From Candidatus Methylomirabilota bacterium (GTDB taxonomy: Bacteria; Methylomirabilota; Methylomirabilia; Methylomirabilales; CSP1-5): a DNA stretch of 15,282 bases. Under the pieces are notes generated by a model. The model was given only the letters and a program-made list of their open reading frames with translations. It was not told the DNA's origin and did not search any database. The position numbers and the translations under genes are program-made. The DNA lies in the NCBI GenBank assembly GCA_023249165.1, contig JAHFDE010000038.1, forward strand, positions 1 to 15,282, in the 5' to 3' direction. Below, in pieces: positions 1-7,860 of the stretch (position 1 is its first letter; the number at the start of each line of letters is the position of its first letter).

Positions 1-99
1 ATAGGCGGCAGCCCGGCCGAGCTTCACCACTGTCTCCGGCGTCATCGGCTCTTCGTTAGCAACGCCGCGCACCCCGTCGGTCCCAAAGAGCTTCCCCAC
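1..99 (-). CDS. glmM: Phosphoglucosamine mutase, N-terminal fragment (runs off the window)
   Basis: Only the first 33 codons lie in the window. GlmM converts glucosamine-6-phosphate to glucosamine-1-phosphate on the cytoplasmic route to UDP-GlcNAc, and so to peptidoglycan and LPS. The visible N-terminus contains KLFGTDGVRGVAN, the hallmark start of the bacterial GlmM family, followed by MTPETVVKLGRAAAY, the usual first helix. The start is a GTG at 99-97, with a GGAGG-like ribosome binding site about ten bases upstream. It is the last visible gene of a minus-strand operon after folP, the same folP-glmM order as in Escherichia coli. The 96-base gap to folP contains a dispersed repeat. The catalytic serine loop lies outside the window, so activity cannot be judged. 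Confidence 0.9.
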   Translation of the reverse strand, partial: MGKLFGTDGVRGVANEEPMTPETVVKLGRAAAY

Positions 100-136
100 G
101 AACCGCGCTCCTCCGCTTCTACCGCCCTTTGACAAG

Positions 137-187
137 ACTTCGGCGAGCCGCTCGGCCTGAGCTCGGGCCGAAGGCTCAGTCGAGCCG
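137..187. repeat. Dispersed GC-rich palindromic repeat, long copy
   Basis: This spacer between folP and glmM starts with ACTTCGGCGAG (137-147) and ends with CTCAGTCGAGCCG (175-187). The same two blocks are fused directly at 6254-6277, where the 27 bases between them are missing. The middle part is self-complementary (CTCGG and GGCC-type pairings) and could fold. It lies inside an operon, so it would be transcribed between folP and glmM. I know no function for it. Confidence 0.6.
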
Positions 188-195
188 CTCAGGGC

Positions 196-1086
196 TCATG
201 CCCCCCGAATGGCTTCGGTCATTCGGGCGACCCGGACCATGGCCCGGACATCGTGGACCCGGACGATATGGGCACCCTGCCAGATGGCCACGGCGACCGC
301 AGCCGCCGTTCCCTCCGCCCGCTCCTCGACCGGCAGATCCAGGACCCTCCCGATGAAGGACTTCCGGGACGGCCCGACCAGGATAGGCTTCTTCAGCCCG
401 TGAAGCCCCGGCAGGCATTTCAGCAAGAGCAGGTTGTGCTCGACGCTCTTCCCAAAGCCTATTCCGGGATCCACCACGATGGCCTCAGGATGGACGCCGG
501 CCGCCTCGGCCAGGAGGATCCGCTCCCTGAGATATTCTCGAATGTCCGCCAGGAGGTCGCTGTACCGCGGATCCTGCTGCATGGTCCGGGGCGTCCCTCG
601 AATGTGTGCCAGGATGAGACCGGCCCCCGCCTCTGCCACCACCGACGCCACGCGAGGATCGAAGCCGAGGCCGCTGATGTCATTGATCAGATCTGCCCCC
701 TCCGCCAACACCGCGGCCGCCACGTCGGCCTTGGTGGTGTCCACGGAGATGGGCACGGGAAGTTGGTCGACCAGGTGCTTGAGAGGCGGAAGGATCCGGC
801 GAAGCTCCTCTTCGGCCGAGACCGGCAGGGAACCCGGTCGCGTCGACTCTCCGCCCACATCGATCAGATCGGCCCCCTCCTCGACCATCTGATGGGCGTG
901 CTCGACCGCCCGGCCCGGATCGAGATGCCGCCCCCCGTCGGAAAAAGAATCGGGGGTCACATTGAGGACCCCCATGATCCGCGTGCGGGCCGCTACGTCG
1001 AGGGAGAAGCGCCGGCACCGGAGCAGGGGCAGCCGATCGCCGGGAGGGGCCCAGGTCTCAGGCGGGTACCCCGGTGATGATGACAT
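196..1086 (-). CDS. folP: Dihydropteroate synthase
   Basis: FolP condenses p-aminobenzoate with 6-hydroxymethyl-7,8-dihydropterin pyrophosphate to make 7,8-dihydropteroate in cytoplasmic folate synthesis; it is the sulfonamide target. At 296 residues it is slightly longer than the usual ~280 and covers the whole TIM barrel. The family motifs appear in order: NVTPDSFSDGG (residues 42-52), GGESTRPG (78-85), the N-D pair of LINDISG (about 133-139), DPGIGFGKS (206-214), GPSRKSF (238-244) and RVHDV (276-280). The pABA loop reads HIRGTPRTMQ where HMRGTP is usual, a conservative change. The ATG overlaps the end of ftsH by 29 bases and has GGAG just upstream, which suggests translational coupling. 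The first ~25 residues are not conserved, so a later start cannot be excluded. Confidence 0.95.
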   Translation of the reverse strand: MSSSPGYPPETWAPPGDRLPLLRCRRFSLDVAARTRIMGVLNVTPDSFSDGGRHLDPGRAVEHAHQMVEEGADLIDVGGESTRPGSLPVSAEEELRRILPPLKHLVDQLPVPISVDTTKADVAAAVLAEGADLINDISGLGFDPRVASVVAEAGAGLILAHIRGTPRTMQQDPRYSDLLADIREYLRERILLAEAAGVHPEAIVVDPGIGFGKSVEHNLLLLKCLPGLHGLKKPILVGPSRKSFIGRVLDLPVEERAEGTAAAVAVAIWQGAHIVRVHDVRAMVRVARMTEAIRGA

Positions 1087-2848
1087 CGATCTCCGGTCCC
1101 TCCAGCACCTCCCGCTCTAACAGGGAAGCAGCCAGGGCGTGGAGTGCTCCGATCCGGGATTTGACCAGCTCCTTGGCCCGCTCATACGCCTCGATGACAA
1201 AGCGGCGGACTTCCTGATCGATCTCCTGGGCCGTCTGTTCGCTATAGTCCTGATGCTGGGCGATCTCCTTCCCCAGGAAGATCATCTCCTCCCGCTTCCC
1301 AAAGGTCAGGGGACCCAGCTTCTCGCTCATCCCCCACTCACACACCATCTTGCGGGCGAGATCCGTGGCGCGCTCCAGGTCGTTCCCCGCCCCGGTGCTC
1401 ATGTGCCCCAGCACCAGCTCCTCCGCCACCCGGCCCCCCATGAGGATGGTGATATTGTCCAACAGATACTCCCGATGGTAGTTGTGCTTCTCGTCCATCG
1501 GCAGCTGCTGGGTAATCCCGAGGGCCCGGCCTCGCGGGATGATCGTCACCTTGTGGATCGGATCGGTCCCTGGGATGAGCCTGGCCACCAGAGCATGCCC
1601 CGCCTCGTGATAGGCCGTGGCCCGTCGCTCTTCCTCACTCAAGATCAGGCTCTTGCGCTCCACCCCCATGAGGACCTTGTCCTTGGCGCTCTCAAAGTCC
1701 TTCATCTCGACGAATTTTTTATCCTCCCGCGCCGCCAGGAGGGCCGCCTCGTTCACGAGATTCGCCAAATCCGCCCCGGAGAACCCCGGCGTCCCTCGGG
1801 CCAGGACCGCCAGGGTTACATCGGGTGCGAGGGGGATCTTCTTGACGTGGACCTTCAGGATCTCCTCCCGGCCACGAATGTCGGGCCGCGCCACCACCAC
1901 CTGTCGGTCGAACCGCCCCGGCCGAAGCAGCGCCGGGTCCAACACGTCGGGCCGATTGGTGGCGGCGATAAGAATCACCCCTTCGTTCGACTCGAAGCCA
2001 TCCATCTCGACCAGGAGCTGGTTCAGCGTCTGCTCCCGCTCGTCATGGCCGCCCCCAAGTCCCGCCCCCCGATGCCGACCGACCGCGTCAATCTCATCCA
2101 TGAAGATGATACAGGGGGCATGCTTCTTCCCCTGCTCGAAGAGATCGCGGACCCGAGAGGCCCCGACGCCCACAAACATCTCCACGAAGTCCGATCCAGA
2201 GATGGAAAAGAAGGGGACATTGGCCTCACCGGCAATGGCGCGGGCCAGCAAGGTCTTCCCCGTCCCCGGCGGCCCCATGAGCAGGACCCCCTTGGGGATC
2301 CGACCACCGAGCTTCTGGAACTTCTGGGGGTCCTTCAGAAACTCGATGATCTCTTGCAGCTCCCCCTTGGCCTCGTCCACGCCCGCCACATCCGCAAAGG
2401 TCACCCGGTTCTGTTTCTCCGTGAGGAGTCGGGCCCTCGCCTTTCCAAAGGAGAGGGCCTTGGCGCCTCCGCCCTGCATCTGGCGCATGAAGAAGACCCA
2501 GACGCCGATGAAGAGGAGCATCGGCAGCCAGTTGAGGACCAAGCTCCACCAGGGGGTCTGTTCCACGGGCTTGACAGAGATGACCACCCCCTGCTTGCGG
2601 AGGCTCGGGACCAGCTCGGGGTCCTCGGCGGCATAGGTCTGGAAGGGGGTGCCATCTTTGAGCTTTCCGGTGATGGCCGACCCCTTGAGCTCGACTTCCG
2701 CGACCTCCCCCTGCTCGACCCGCGCCAGAAACTCGCTGAAATTGAGCTCCTTCCTTCCCGTCTGACTCTGGCTGAAGATGCCGAAGAGGAGGATCATGCT
2801 CAGGATGATCACCAGCCAGAGGGCCATATTCTTCATTAACGGACTCAA
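1058..2848 (-). CDS. ftsH: ATP-dependent zinc metalloprotease FtsH
   Basis: FtsH is a hexameric membrane AAA+ protease that degrades misassembled membrane proteins and some regulators. Using a TTG start at 2848 the protein has 596 residues. The order is a first membrane helix (about 7-25), a periplasmic domain (about 30-95), a second helix (about 100-122), then the AAA+ module with Walker A GPPGTGKT (192-199), Walker B IIFMDEID (247-254) and second region of homology NRPDVLDPALLRPGR (298-312). The M41 zinc site is HEAGH (414-418), with the third ligand in GNDLERAT (Asp490). TTG is preferred because AAGGAGG (2857-2863) sits eight bases upstream. The ATG at 2836 would be 20 bases from it, and an in-frame ATG at 2893 adds sequence unlike the family. 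Upstream is tilS; downstream is overlapping folP. Confidence 0.96.
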   Translation of the reverse strand: MSPLMKNMALWLVIILSMILLFGIFSQSQTGRKELNFSEFLARVEQGEVAEVELKGSAITGKLKDGTPFQTYAAEDPELVPSLRKQGVVISVKPVEQTPWWSLVLNWLPMLLFIGVWVFFMRQMQGGGAKALSFGKARARLLTEKQNRVTFADVAGVDEAKGELQEIIEFLKDPQKFQKLGGRIPKGVLLMGPPGTGKTLLARAIAGEANVPFFSISGSDFVEMFVGVGASRVRDLFEQGKKHAPCIIFMDEIDAVGRHRGAGLGGGHDEREQTLNQLLVEMDGFESNEGVILIAATNRPDVLDPALLRPGRFDRQVVVARPDIRGREEILKVHVKKIPLAPDVTLAVLARGTPGFSGADLANLVNEAALLAAREDKKFVEMKDFESAKDKVLMGVERKSLILSEEERRATAYHEAGHALVARLIPGTDPIHKVTIIPRGRALGITQQLPMDEKHNYHREYLLDNITILMGGRVAEELVLGHMSTGAGNDLERATDLARKMVCEWGMSEKLGPLTFGKREEMIFLGKEIAQHQDYSEQTAQEIDQEVRRFVIEAYERAKELVKSRIGALHALAASLLEREVLEGPEIDVIITGVPA

Positions 2849-2856
2849 CTCCCAAC

Positions 2857-2863
2857 CCTCCTT
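2857..2863 (-). promoter_or_regulatory. Ribosome binding site that decides the ftsH start
   Basis: On the minus strand this reads AAGGAGG, a full Shine-Dalgarno core. It lies eight bases before a TTG at 2848-2846, better spaced than to the downstream ATG at 2836. Confidence 0.65.
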
Positions 2864-2905
2864 CGCGTCCGGGACTGGGCGCCACCAGGGCACCCATCAC
2901 CTAGG

Positions 2906-2930
2906 AGTATAGTATAGAAAATAGCATATC
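2906..2930 (-). promoter_or_regulatory. AT-rich island in the tilS-ftsH spacer with possible -10 boxes
   Basis: The 80-base spacer between tilS and ftsH holds a strikingly AT-rich stretch in otherwise GC-rich DNA. On the minus strand it contains two overlapping TATACT hexamers (2911-2916 and 2906-2911), each 4-5/6 to a sigma-70 -10 box. Neither has a recognisable -35 box at 16-18 bases. An internal ftsH promoter, perhaps using an alternative sigma factor, is possible but weakly supported. Confidence 0.25.
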
Positions 2931-4362
2931 ACTCACGAGATGCCAAGACCCATGGGCCAGGCGACGCGTCCCCGGGGCCTCCCTCGCGGTGCAATGTCAG
3001 GACCAACACCTGCTCGGTCGCTCCCCCCACTCGCCCCCGTTCATCGATCCGCAATCCGGACACCCACAGAATCCCCTGCTGATCCGTGACGATGGGGACC
3101 TGTTCCCGCCTCTCCCGGGGGACCTTGGCATCGACGAAGAGGTCTTGGAGCTTCTTGCTCCCCTTGAGCCCCAAGGGGTGAAAGCGATCGCCCGACCTCC
3201 AACTGCGTACCTCGAGCGGAGGAAGGACCTGCTTCCAGTCCACATACGCCCGCTCTGGTCCGGCAGCCCGGAGATCGGTCATCGGCACGGTCTGGATCGC
3301 GGCCTCCACCCTGACCCCCCACCCGGGGATGAGCACCTCGCCGGGCACCGGCAACTCTTCCCGGACTGGTGGAGAGCGCCACTCCGGGCGACGCCTCCCC
3401 ACATAGAGGAATCCGTGAGACCTCCATGCCCTCAGGTTCTGGGGAAGCGATGCCGCTCCAGGACCACCGGGCGTCGTCAGTCTGTCGACCGCCTCGAGAT
3501 GGGGGGCGGTGAGATACGCGCCCGGGGTCACACTGCGAATCGCCCGCTCGAGAATGCGGCGTCGAATTGCCGGCGCCAAGGCCTGCAGAGAGCTCAGTCT
3601 CAGGCAGATCCTTTCCCCCTCGATACCCACGAGCCCCTTCAAGGATTCCCGGGCAACCTCATCAAGATAGGATTCGTCCTCGGCGACCAGGGCCGCCATG
3701 CGCGCGAGGCCCCTCGCCACCGAGGGATTGTACTCCCGCTCAAGCAACGGGAGGAGTCGCCACCGGATCCGATTTCGGCGGTAGCGGAGGTCCCGATTCG
3801 AGGGATCCTCCACGAAAGAGAGCTGATACGCCTTGACATAGGCCTCGATCTCCTCTCGCCCCACTCCGAGCAGCGGCCGAATCAGGCGCCCATCGCTGAG
3901 CGGCAGCATCCCTCTGAGTCCCCGAAGCCCCGAGCCCCTGAGGAGGTGAAGAAGGACCGTCTCTGCCTGGTCGTCCCGGTGGTGCCCCAAGGCAATCTTG
4001 GTCGCCCCCACCCGGGATGCCACCTCCTCAAGAAAGCGGTAGCGCGCCCGCCGGGCCTCCGCCTGAAGCGACCGGTCGCGACGCCCCTCCCGCGCCCAGG
4101 TCCCCGTCGTCACCGGCAGGCCCCACGAGGCTGCGACCCTCTCGACAAAGAGGGCATCCTGTCGGGAGGTCTCCCGAAGGCGATGATCGAAATGTGCCAC
4201 GGTGAGCTCGAGGGACCACGGCCCGCGCAGTCGGAGCAGGCAGTGAAGCAAGACGATGGAGTCGGCGCCGCCCGAGACCGCCACCACCACCCCTTCTCCC
4301 GGCTGGAGAAGCCGGTGCGTCGTGATCGCTTGTTGAACCTCGGAGAAGACCTCCTCTCGCAC
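2929..4362 (-). CDS. tilS: tRNA(Ile)-lysidine synthetase
   Basis: TilS adenylates C34 of the CAU-anticodon tRNA(Ile) and attaches lysine, making lysidine so that the tRNA reads AUA. The 477-residue protein is typical of the long TilS form with a C-terminal tRNA-binding domain. Visible are the PP-loop SGGADS (30-35), HFDHRLR (57-63), GHHRDDQAET (126-135), the DPSNRDLRYRRNRIR segment (186-200), and a C-terminal TilS_C block with GDRFHPLGLKGSKKLQDLF near residues 385-405. The start is a GTG at 4362-4360 with AAGGAGG seven bases upstream (4370-4376). It opens the tilS-ftsH-folP-glmM operon and is divergent from the histidine kinase gene. Confidence 0.95.
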   Translation of the reverse strand: MREEVFSEVQQAITTHRLLQPGEGVVVAVSGGADSIVLLHCLLRLRGPWSLELTVAHFDHRLRETSRQDALFVERVAASWGLPVTTGTWAREGRRDRSLQAEARRARYRFLEEVASRVGATKIALGHHRDDQAETVLLHLLRGSGLRGLRGMLPLSDGRLIRPLLGVGREEIEAYVKAYQLSFVEDPSNRDLRYRRNRIRWRLLPLLEREYNPSVARGLARMAALVAEDESYLDEVARESLKGLVGIEGERICLRLSSLQALAPAIRRRILERAIRSVTPGAYLTAPHLEAVDRLTTPGGPGAASLPQNLRAWRSHGFLYVGRRRPEWRSPPVREELPVPGEVLIPGWGVRVEAAIQTVPMTDLRAAGPERAYVDWKQVLPPLEVRSWRSGDRFHPLGLKGSKKLQDLFVDAKVPRERREQVPIVTDQQGILWVSGLRIDERGRVGGATEQVLVLTLHREGGPGDASPGPWVLASRE

Positions 4363-4383
4363 AGGCTCCCCTCCTTACCGCCG

Positions 4384-4413
4384 ATCATAAGGGGCTCGCC
4401 GGATCACTGTCAA
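4384..4413 (-). promoter_or_regulatory. Sigma-70-type promoter of the tilS-ftsH-folP-glmM operon
   Basis: Read on the minus strand there is a perfect -35 box TTGACA (4413-4408), an 18-base spacer and a -10 box TATGAT (4389-4384, 5/6). Transcription should start near 4377, giving a leader of about 15 bases that begins just at the tilS Shine-Dalgarno. This is the best sigma-70 match I saw in the window. Confidence 0.72.
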
Positions 4414-4445
4414 CGCCGTACCCCGTGGGCGAAGGGACATTCCTG

Positions 4446-4474
4446 TTGAAAAATCGCGATCTCCCTGATACCTT
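4446..4474 (+). promoter_or_regulatory. Possible sigma-70 promoter of the histidine kinase gene
   Basis: TTGAAA (4446-4451, 5/6) is followed after 17 bases by TACCTT (4469-4474, only 3/6). It lies 29 bases upstream of the kinase ATG in the divergent spacer. The -10 box is poor, so this is only a candidate. Confidence 0.3.
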
Positions 4475-4502
4475 ACGGACGCAGGATGGAGTGAGGAAGA
4501 CG

Positions 4503-6104
4503 ATGGCACCTGCCCCTCCGGAGATAGCCAAACCGACCGTCCTCGTCGTGGACGACGAGCGCCTCATACGGGAATTCTGCACCGACATCCTTGGCCAGGC
4601 AGGCTTCCAGGTCCGGACGGCCGCCGACGCTCAGGAGGCCCTCGGGGCAGCCCAGGCAGATCCCCCCGCCGTGATCCTCCTGGATGTGATGCTGCCCGGG
4701 ATGAGCGGGGTCGAGGCCCTGGTCCACTTCGGCCGGGTCGCCCCCTTGACTCCGGTGATCATGATCACCGCCTATGCATCATTGCAGAGCGCCATCGGAT
4801 CCGTGAAGCACGGCGCGTACGATTATATCCCAAAACCGCTCGAACCGGAGGCGATCGCCGCCGCGGTCAGGCGGGCCGAGGCGCACCACCGCGTCCTGGT
4901 ACAGAATGATCGGCTCGTCCACACCCTGCACGAAAAGGTGGCCGAGCTCAGCCGTCTCCACCAGCTTACGCACGAATTGGCGGCGGACCTGCGCGAGCGG
5001 ATCGAGGCGCGCACCGCCGAACTCCACCGGAGCGAGCGCCTCACCGAGAGCATCATCAGTCACCTGGCCAGCGGACTGATGGTGACCGATTCGGGCGGAG
5101 TCATGACCCTGATCAACCCCCAGGGAGCTCTCGCCCTGCGCTGCGACGCCGCGGATCTCATCGATCGCAAACTGACCGACCTCTTTCCCAACGGGGGCGA
5201 GTTGTTGGAGGTCCGCGGCGAGTCCAGTCACCGAGAGCTCGAGCTGGCCCTCCGGGACGGCAGCACCATCCCCCTCGGCTTCACCAATTCGTACCTCACG
5301 GATGTCCGGGGGAATCGAGAGGGGGTCATCGTCATCTTCCGGGATCTGAGTGAGATCAAACAGCTCCAGGCCGAGCTGCGCCGCAAAGACCGCCTCGCCG
5401 CCATCGGTCAGGTGGTGGCGGGCGTCGCCCATGAGATCCGGAACCCCCTCTTTGGGATCACCTCTGTGGCCCAGATCCTGAAACGAGAGGTGGCCCTTCC
5501 TTCAGCCCATCAAGAGCTGGTGGACGCGATGCTCTTTGAGACTCAGCGCCTGAATGCCCTGGTGAGCGATCTCCTCCTCTTCGGGCGGGAGTCGCGTCTC
5601 GAGCTGAGACCGACCGATCTCCACCAGCTCCTGGACGCGTGTTGCCACCTGTACGCCGGAGAAATCCGCGAGCGCTCCATCCGTCTGCACAAGGCCTATG
5701 ATCCCCCCCTGCCCATGCTCCTCGCGGATTCGGACAAGCTCAAACAGGTCGTCTTGAATCTCTTGAAGAACGCCCTCGAAGCGACTCCCCCCGAGGGGAC
5801 CGTGACCGTGCGAACCGAGGGCCATCCAGTGGAGAGACAGGGCGAGACCGACCAGGTGAAGCTCACTATCAGCGACACCGGGTGCGGGATCCCCCCTCAG
5901 CATCACGACCGGATCTTCGACCTCTTTTTTACCACGAAACCCCGGGGAACGGGCCTGGGGCTTCCGATTTGCCGACGCATCGTCGAAGACCACGGCGGGA
6001 GGATCTCCGTCGAAAGTCGCCCGGGAGAGGGAACGGCCTTCATCGTCGAGCTCCCCCTCCGTCCCGGCGACCGCTCACCGATGACCGATCGGGTCAGTTC
6101 ATAG
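4503..6104 (+). CDS. Receiver-PAS-histidine kinase (hybrid, NtrB-like core)
   Basis: This is a 533-residue soluble sensor kinase with no membrane segment, so it should sense a cytoplasmic signal or a partner protein. An N-terminal receiver domain (about 12-125) has the VVDDE acidic pocket, phospho-acceptor Asp61 in LLDVMLPG, the threonine of MITAYAS and Lys111 in IPKP. A charged, probably coiled-coil linker (about 130-180) leads to a PAS domain (about 182-290). The kinase core has the H-box GVAHEIRNPLFG (His310), an N-box around LLKNALEA (Asn423), the G1 box DTGCGIP (458-464) and the G2 box GTGLGL (482-487). The ATG at 4503 has GAGGAA just upstream; an earlier in-frame ATG at 4425 adds unconserved residues. 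The stop codon lies inside a heptanucleotide repeat. The sigma-54 activator gene downstream is the likely phosphotransfer partner. Confidence 0.9.
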   Translation: MAPAPPEIAKPTVLVVDDERLIREFCTDILGQAGFQVRTAADAQEALGAAQADPPAVILLDVMLPGMSGVEALVHFGRVAPLTPVIMITAYASLQSAIGSVKHGAYDYIPKPLEPEAIAAAVRRAEAHHRVLVQNDRLVHTLHEKVAELSRLHQLTHELAADLRERIEARTAELHRSERLTESIISHLASGLMVTDSGGVMTLINPQGALALRCDAADLIDRKLTDLFPNGGELLEVRGESSHRELELALRDGSTIPLGFTNSYLTDVRGNREGVIVIFRDLSEIKQLQAELRRKDRLAAIGQVVAGVAHEIRNPLFGITSVAQILKREVALPSAHQELVDAMLFETQRLNALVSDLLLFGRESRLELRPTDLHQLLDACCHLYAGEIRERSIRLHKAYDPPLPMLLADSDKLKQVVLNLLKNALEATPPEGTVTVRTEGHPVERQGETDQVKLTISDTGCGIPPQHHDRIFDLFFTTKPRGTGLGLPICRRIVEDHGGRISVESRPGEGTAFIVELPLRPGDRSPMTDRVSS

Positions 6105-6123
6105 TTCACGGTTCGTGGTTCAT
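6096..6123. repeat. Heptanucleotide stutter repeat at the end of the kinase gene
   Basis: There are four imperfect 7-base units in a row: AGTTCAT, AGTTCAC, GGTTCGT and GGTTCAT. The kinase stop codon TAG (6102-6104) spans the junction of units one and two, so the last residues of the kinase are encoded by repeat sequence. Confidence 0.75.
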
Positions 6124-6181
6124 GGCAGGATCAGACTCTTTAGTCAATCCACCCTGAACTCTGAACGACTCGACTGAGCGG

Positions 6182-6214
6182 TTCGACCGAGCTCACCGCC
6201 CTGAGCACGTCGAA
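6182..6214. repeat. Imperfect inverted repeat (GTTCGAC...GTCGAAG type)
   Basis: The left arm TTCGACCGAGCTCA (6182-6195) pairs with TGAGCACGTCGAA (6202-6214) around a CCGCCC loop. The outer 6 bp and inner 5 bp pair perfectly with a small internal bulge. I recall similar TTCGAC...GTCGAA elements as common dispersed repeats in environmental genomes. It lies in the 203-base gap between kinase and activator genes, where it would be transcribed if the two are co-transcribed. Confidence 0.55.
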
Positions 6215-6253
6215 GGGCTCGTCGAAGTCCATGAACCGGACTTCAGTCGTCGG

Positions 6254-6277
6254 ACTTCGGCGAGCTCAGTCGAGCCG
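6254..6277. repeat. Dispersed repeat, short copy
   Basis: ACTTCGGCGAG is directly joined to CTCAGTCGAGCCG. The same two blocks occur at 137-187, separated there by 27 extra bases. This supports a dispersed element with an internal insertion or deletion. Confidence 0.6.
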
Positions 6278-6301
6278 ACATCGGACAGCGGACACCGGAA
6301 G
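6274..6301. repeat. Heptanucleotide stutter repeat before the activator gene
   Basis: Four imperfect 7-base units follow one another: GCCGACA, TCGGACA, GCGGACA and CCGGAAG. The last unit supplies most of the GGAAGGA ribosome binding site of the sigma-54 activator gene. Confidence 0.55.
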
Positions 6302-6307
6302 GACAAG

Positions 6308-7717
6308 ATGCAGCCGACACTGGTCATTATCGATGACGAGTCCCTGATCCGAAGGGTCCTCCGGCACCATTTTGAGCGGAAGGGGTACCGGGTCCTCGAG
6401 GCCTCTACCGCCTCTGAGGGGATTCATCTGGTCCGAGAGGAGGCCCCCCATGTGGTCCTCTTGGACCTCAAGCTGCCGGACGTGGATGGCCTGACCGCCC
6501 TGGACCAGATCAAGGAAAGCCAGCCCGATAGTGCTGTCATTGTGCTCACCGCCCACGGGACCTACGAAAAGGCCGTGGAGGCCGTGAAGCGTGGCGCCGA
6601 AGATTTCCTGATCAAGGAGCCCGCGGAGGGAAACCTGGCAGCCATGGAGCTCCGGGTGTCGAAGGCGGTGGAGGGGCTCCGGAAAAACCGGATCCGTTCC
6701 TACTACCGACAGCATTTCCGGCGACGGGCGACGGACCGCGACGCAGCCATTCCTGGCGAGCATCCCTCCATCGTCGAGCTCAACAAGCTCGTGGATCTCG
6801 TGGCTCAGAACCCCTCCACGACTATCCTCATCACGGGAGAGAGCGGGACGGGCAAGGAGCTGATGGCCAAGGCGATCCACCAGAAATCAGGCCGACGAGA
6901 CAAGTCCTTTGTAGAGATCAATTGCGCGGGCCTCTCGGAGAATCTCCTGGACTCGGAGCTCTTCGGCCACGAACGGGGGGCATTCACCGATGCCAAGTCA
7001 ATGAAGCGGGGCCTCCTGGAGGTGGCTGACGGTGGCACAGTCCTCCTGGATGAAATCGGCGACATGCCTCCGGCAGTCCAGCCCAAGCTCCTGCGGGTCC
7101 TGGAGGCTCGGACCTTCAGGCGGGTCGGGGGTCTTTCGGATATCTCGGTCGATGTGCGCATCATCACCGCGACCAATAAGGAACTGAAGAAACTGGTGGA
7201 AGCCGGCAACTTTCGAGAGGACCTCTACTACCGATTGAAGGTGATGCCGGTGGAGATCCCCCCCTTGCGAGAGCGGGGTCGGGACGTGCTTTTCCTCAGC
7301 CAACTGTTTGTCCAGGAGTTCAACGCCCTGCTCAAGAAGCGCATTCGGGGATTCTCCCAGCAGGCCCAGGAGATCCTCCTGGCCTATCCGTGGCCAGGTA
7401 ACGTCCGAGAACTCAAGAACGTGACCGAGCGCGCGATGATCCTCTGCTCCGGTGACGTGATCCTGCCTGAGCATCTGCCAGCGGATCTTCAAGGACTGAC
7501 CGGCCAGGCCGTCCGCGTCAGCACCGAAGAGACGGTGGACCAACACCCGCGCCGCAGAGACCCGGATCGGTTCTCCTCCCTGGCTGAACTCGAGAAGACG
7601 CACATCCGCGAGGCGCTGGAGGCTACGGGGGGAAATCGCACCCAGACGGCAAAGCTCTTGGGGATCTCCCGCTCAACCCTCCTCGACAAGATCAAGCGGT
7701 ATCGTCTGCAGAAGTAA
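6308..7717 (+). CDS. NtrC-type sigma-54-dependent response regulator with GAFTDA loop
   Basis: This 469-residue DNA-binding response regulator should activate sigma-54 RNA polymerase from upstream enhancer sites by ATP hydrolysis. The receiver domain (about 4-120) has the IIDDE pocket, Asp53, Thr81 and Lys103, but the usual Lys-Pro is Lys-Glu-Pro. The AAA+ domain has Walker A GESGTGKE (177-184), Walker B LLDEIGD (246-252), arginine-rich FRRVGG (270-275) and sensor II PWPGNVREL (361-369). The C-terminus is a Fis-type helix-turn-helix (about 430-467, GGNRTQTAKLLGISRSTLLDKI). The sigma-54 contact loop reads GAFTDA (224-229) where nearly all family members have GAFTGA. The ATG has GGAAGGA close upstream. 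It lies 203 bases after the kinase gene on the same strand, probably as its cognate partner. Confidence 0.93.
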   Translation: MQPTLVIIDDESLIRRVLRHHFERKGYRVLEASTASEGIHLVREEAPHVVLLDLKLPDVDGLTALDQIKESQPDSAVIVLTAHGTYEKAVEAVKRGAEDFLIKEPAEGNLAAMELRVSKAVEGLRKNRIRSYYRQHFRRRATDRDAAIPGEHPSIVELNKLVDLVAQNPSTTILITGESGTGKELMAKAIHQKSGRRDKSFVEINCAGLSENLLDSELFGHERGAFTDAKSMKRGLLEVADGGTVLLDEIGDMPPAVQPKLLRVLEARTFRRVGGLSDISVDVRIITATNKELKKLVEAGNFREDLYYRLKVMPVEIPPLRERGRDVLFLSQLFVQEFNALLKKRIRGFSQQAQEILLAYPWPGNVRELKNVTERAMILCSGDVILPEHLPADLQGLTGQAVRVSTEETVDQHPRRRDPDRFSSLAELEKTHIREALEATGGNRTQTAKLLGISRSTLLDKIKRYRLQK

Positions 7718-7843
7718 GCCCGTCGACCACCCTCCTGAGCCGTTTCGACTGCCGGTTTCCAGACAGGTCCCCTTCGTTTCACCCATTTCTCTTGCAACCA
7801 CCCGCCACATAAGGCTCGAGGTGGTACCCGTCCCTCCCCCCAC

Positions 7844-7860
7844 TTGGTATGCCCCTTGCA
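7844..7860 (+). promoter_or_regulatory. Sigma-54 (-24/-12) promoter of the lone receiver gene
   Basis: TTGGTATGCCCCTTGCA matches the sigma-54 consensus: the GG and GC pairs are exactly ten bases apart and the -12 element TTGCA is perfect. The -24 element departs from TGGCAC at two positions. Transcription should start near 7871, giving a leader of about 34 bases before the ATG at 7905. The gene for a sigma-54 activator ends only 126 bases upstream, so this may be its own target. Confidence 0.7.

Noticed and set aside
1139..2839. A 566-codon plus-strand open frame
   Set aside because: It is antisense to ftsH, whose protein matches its family end to end. Long antisense frames are expected in GC-rich genes.
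2989..4449. A 486-codon plus-strand open frame
   Set aside because: It is antisense to tilS and its translation is a proline/arginine/histidine-rich shadow with no recognisable motif.
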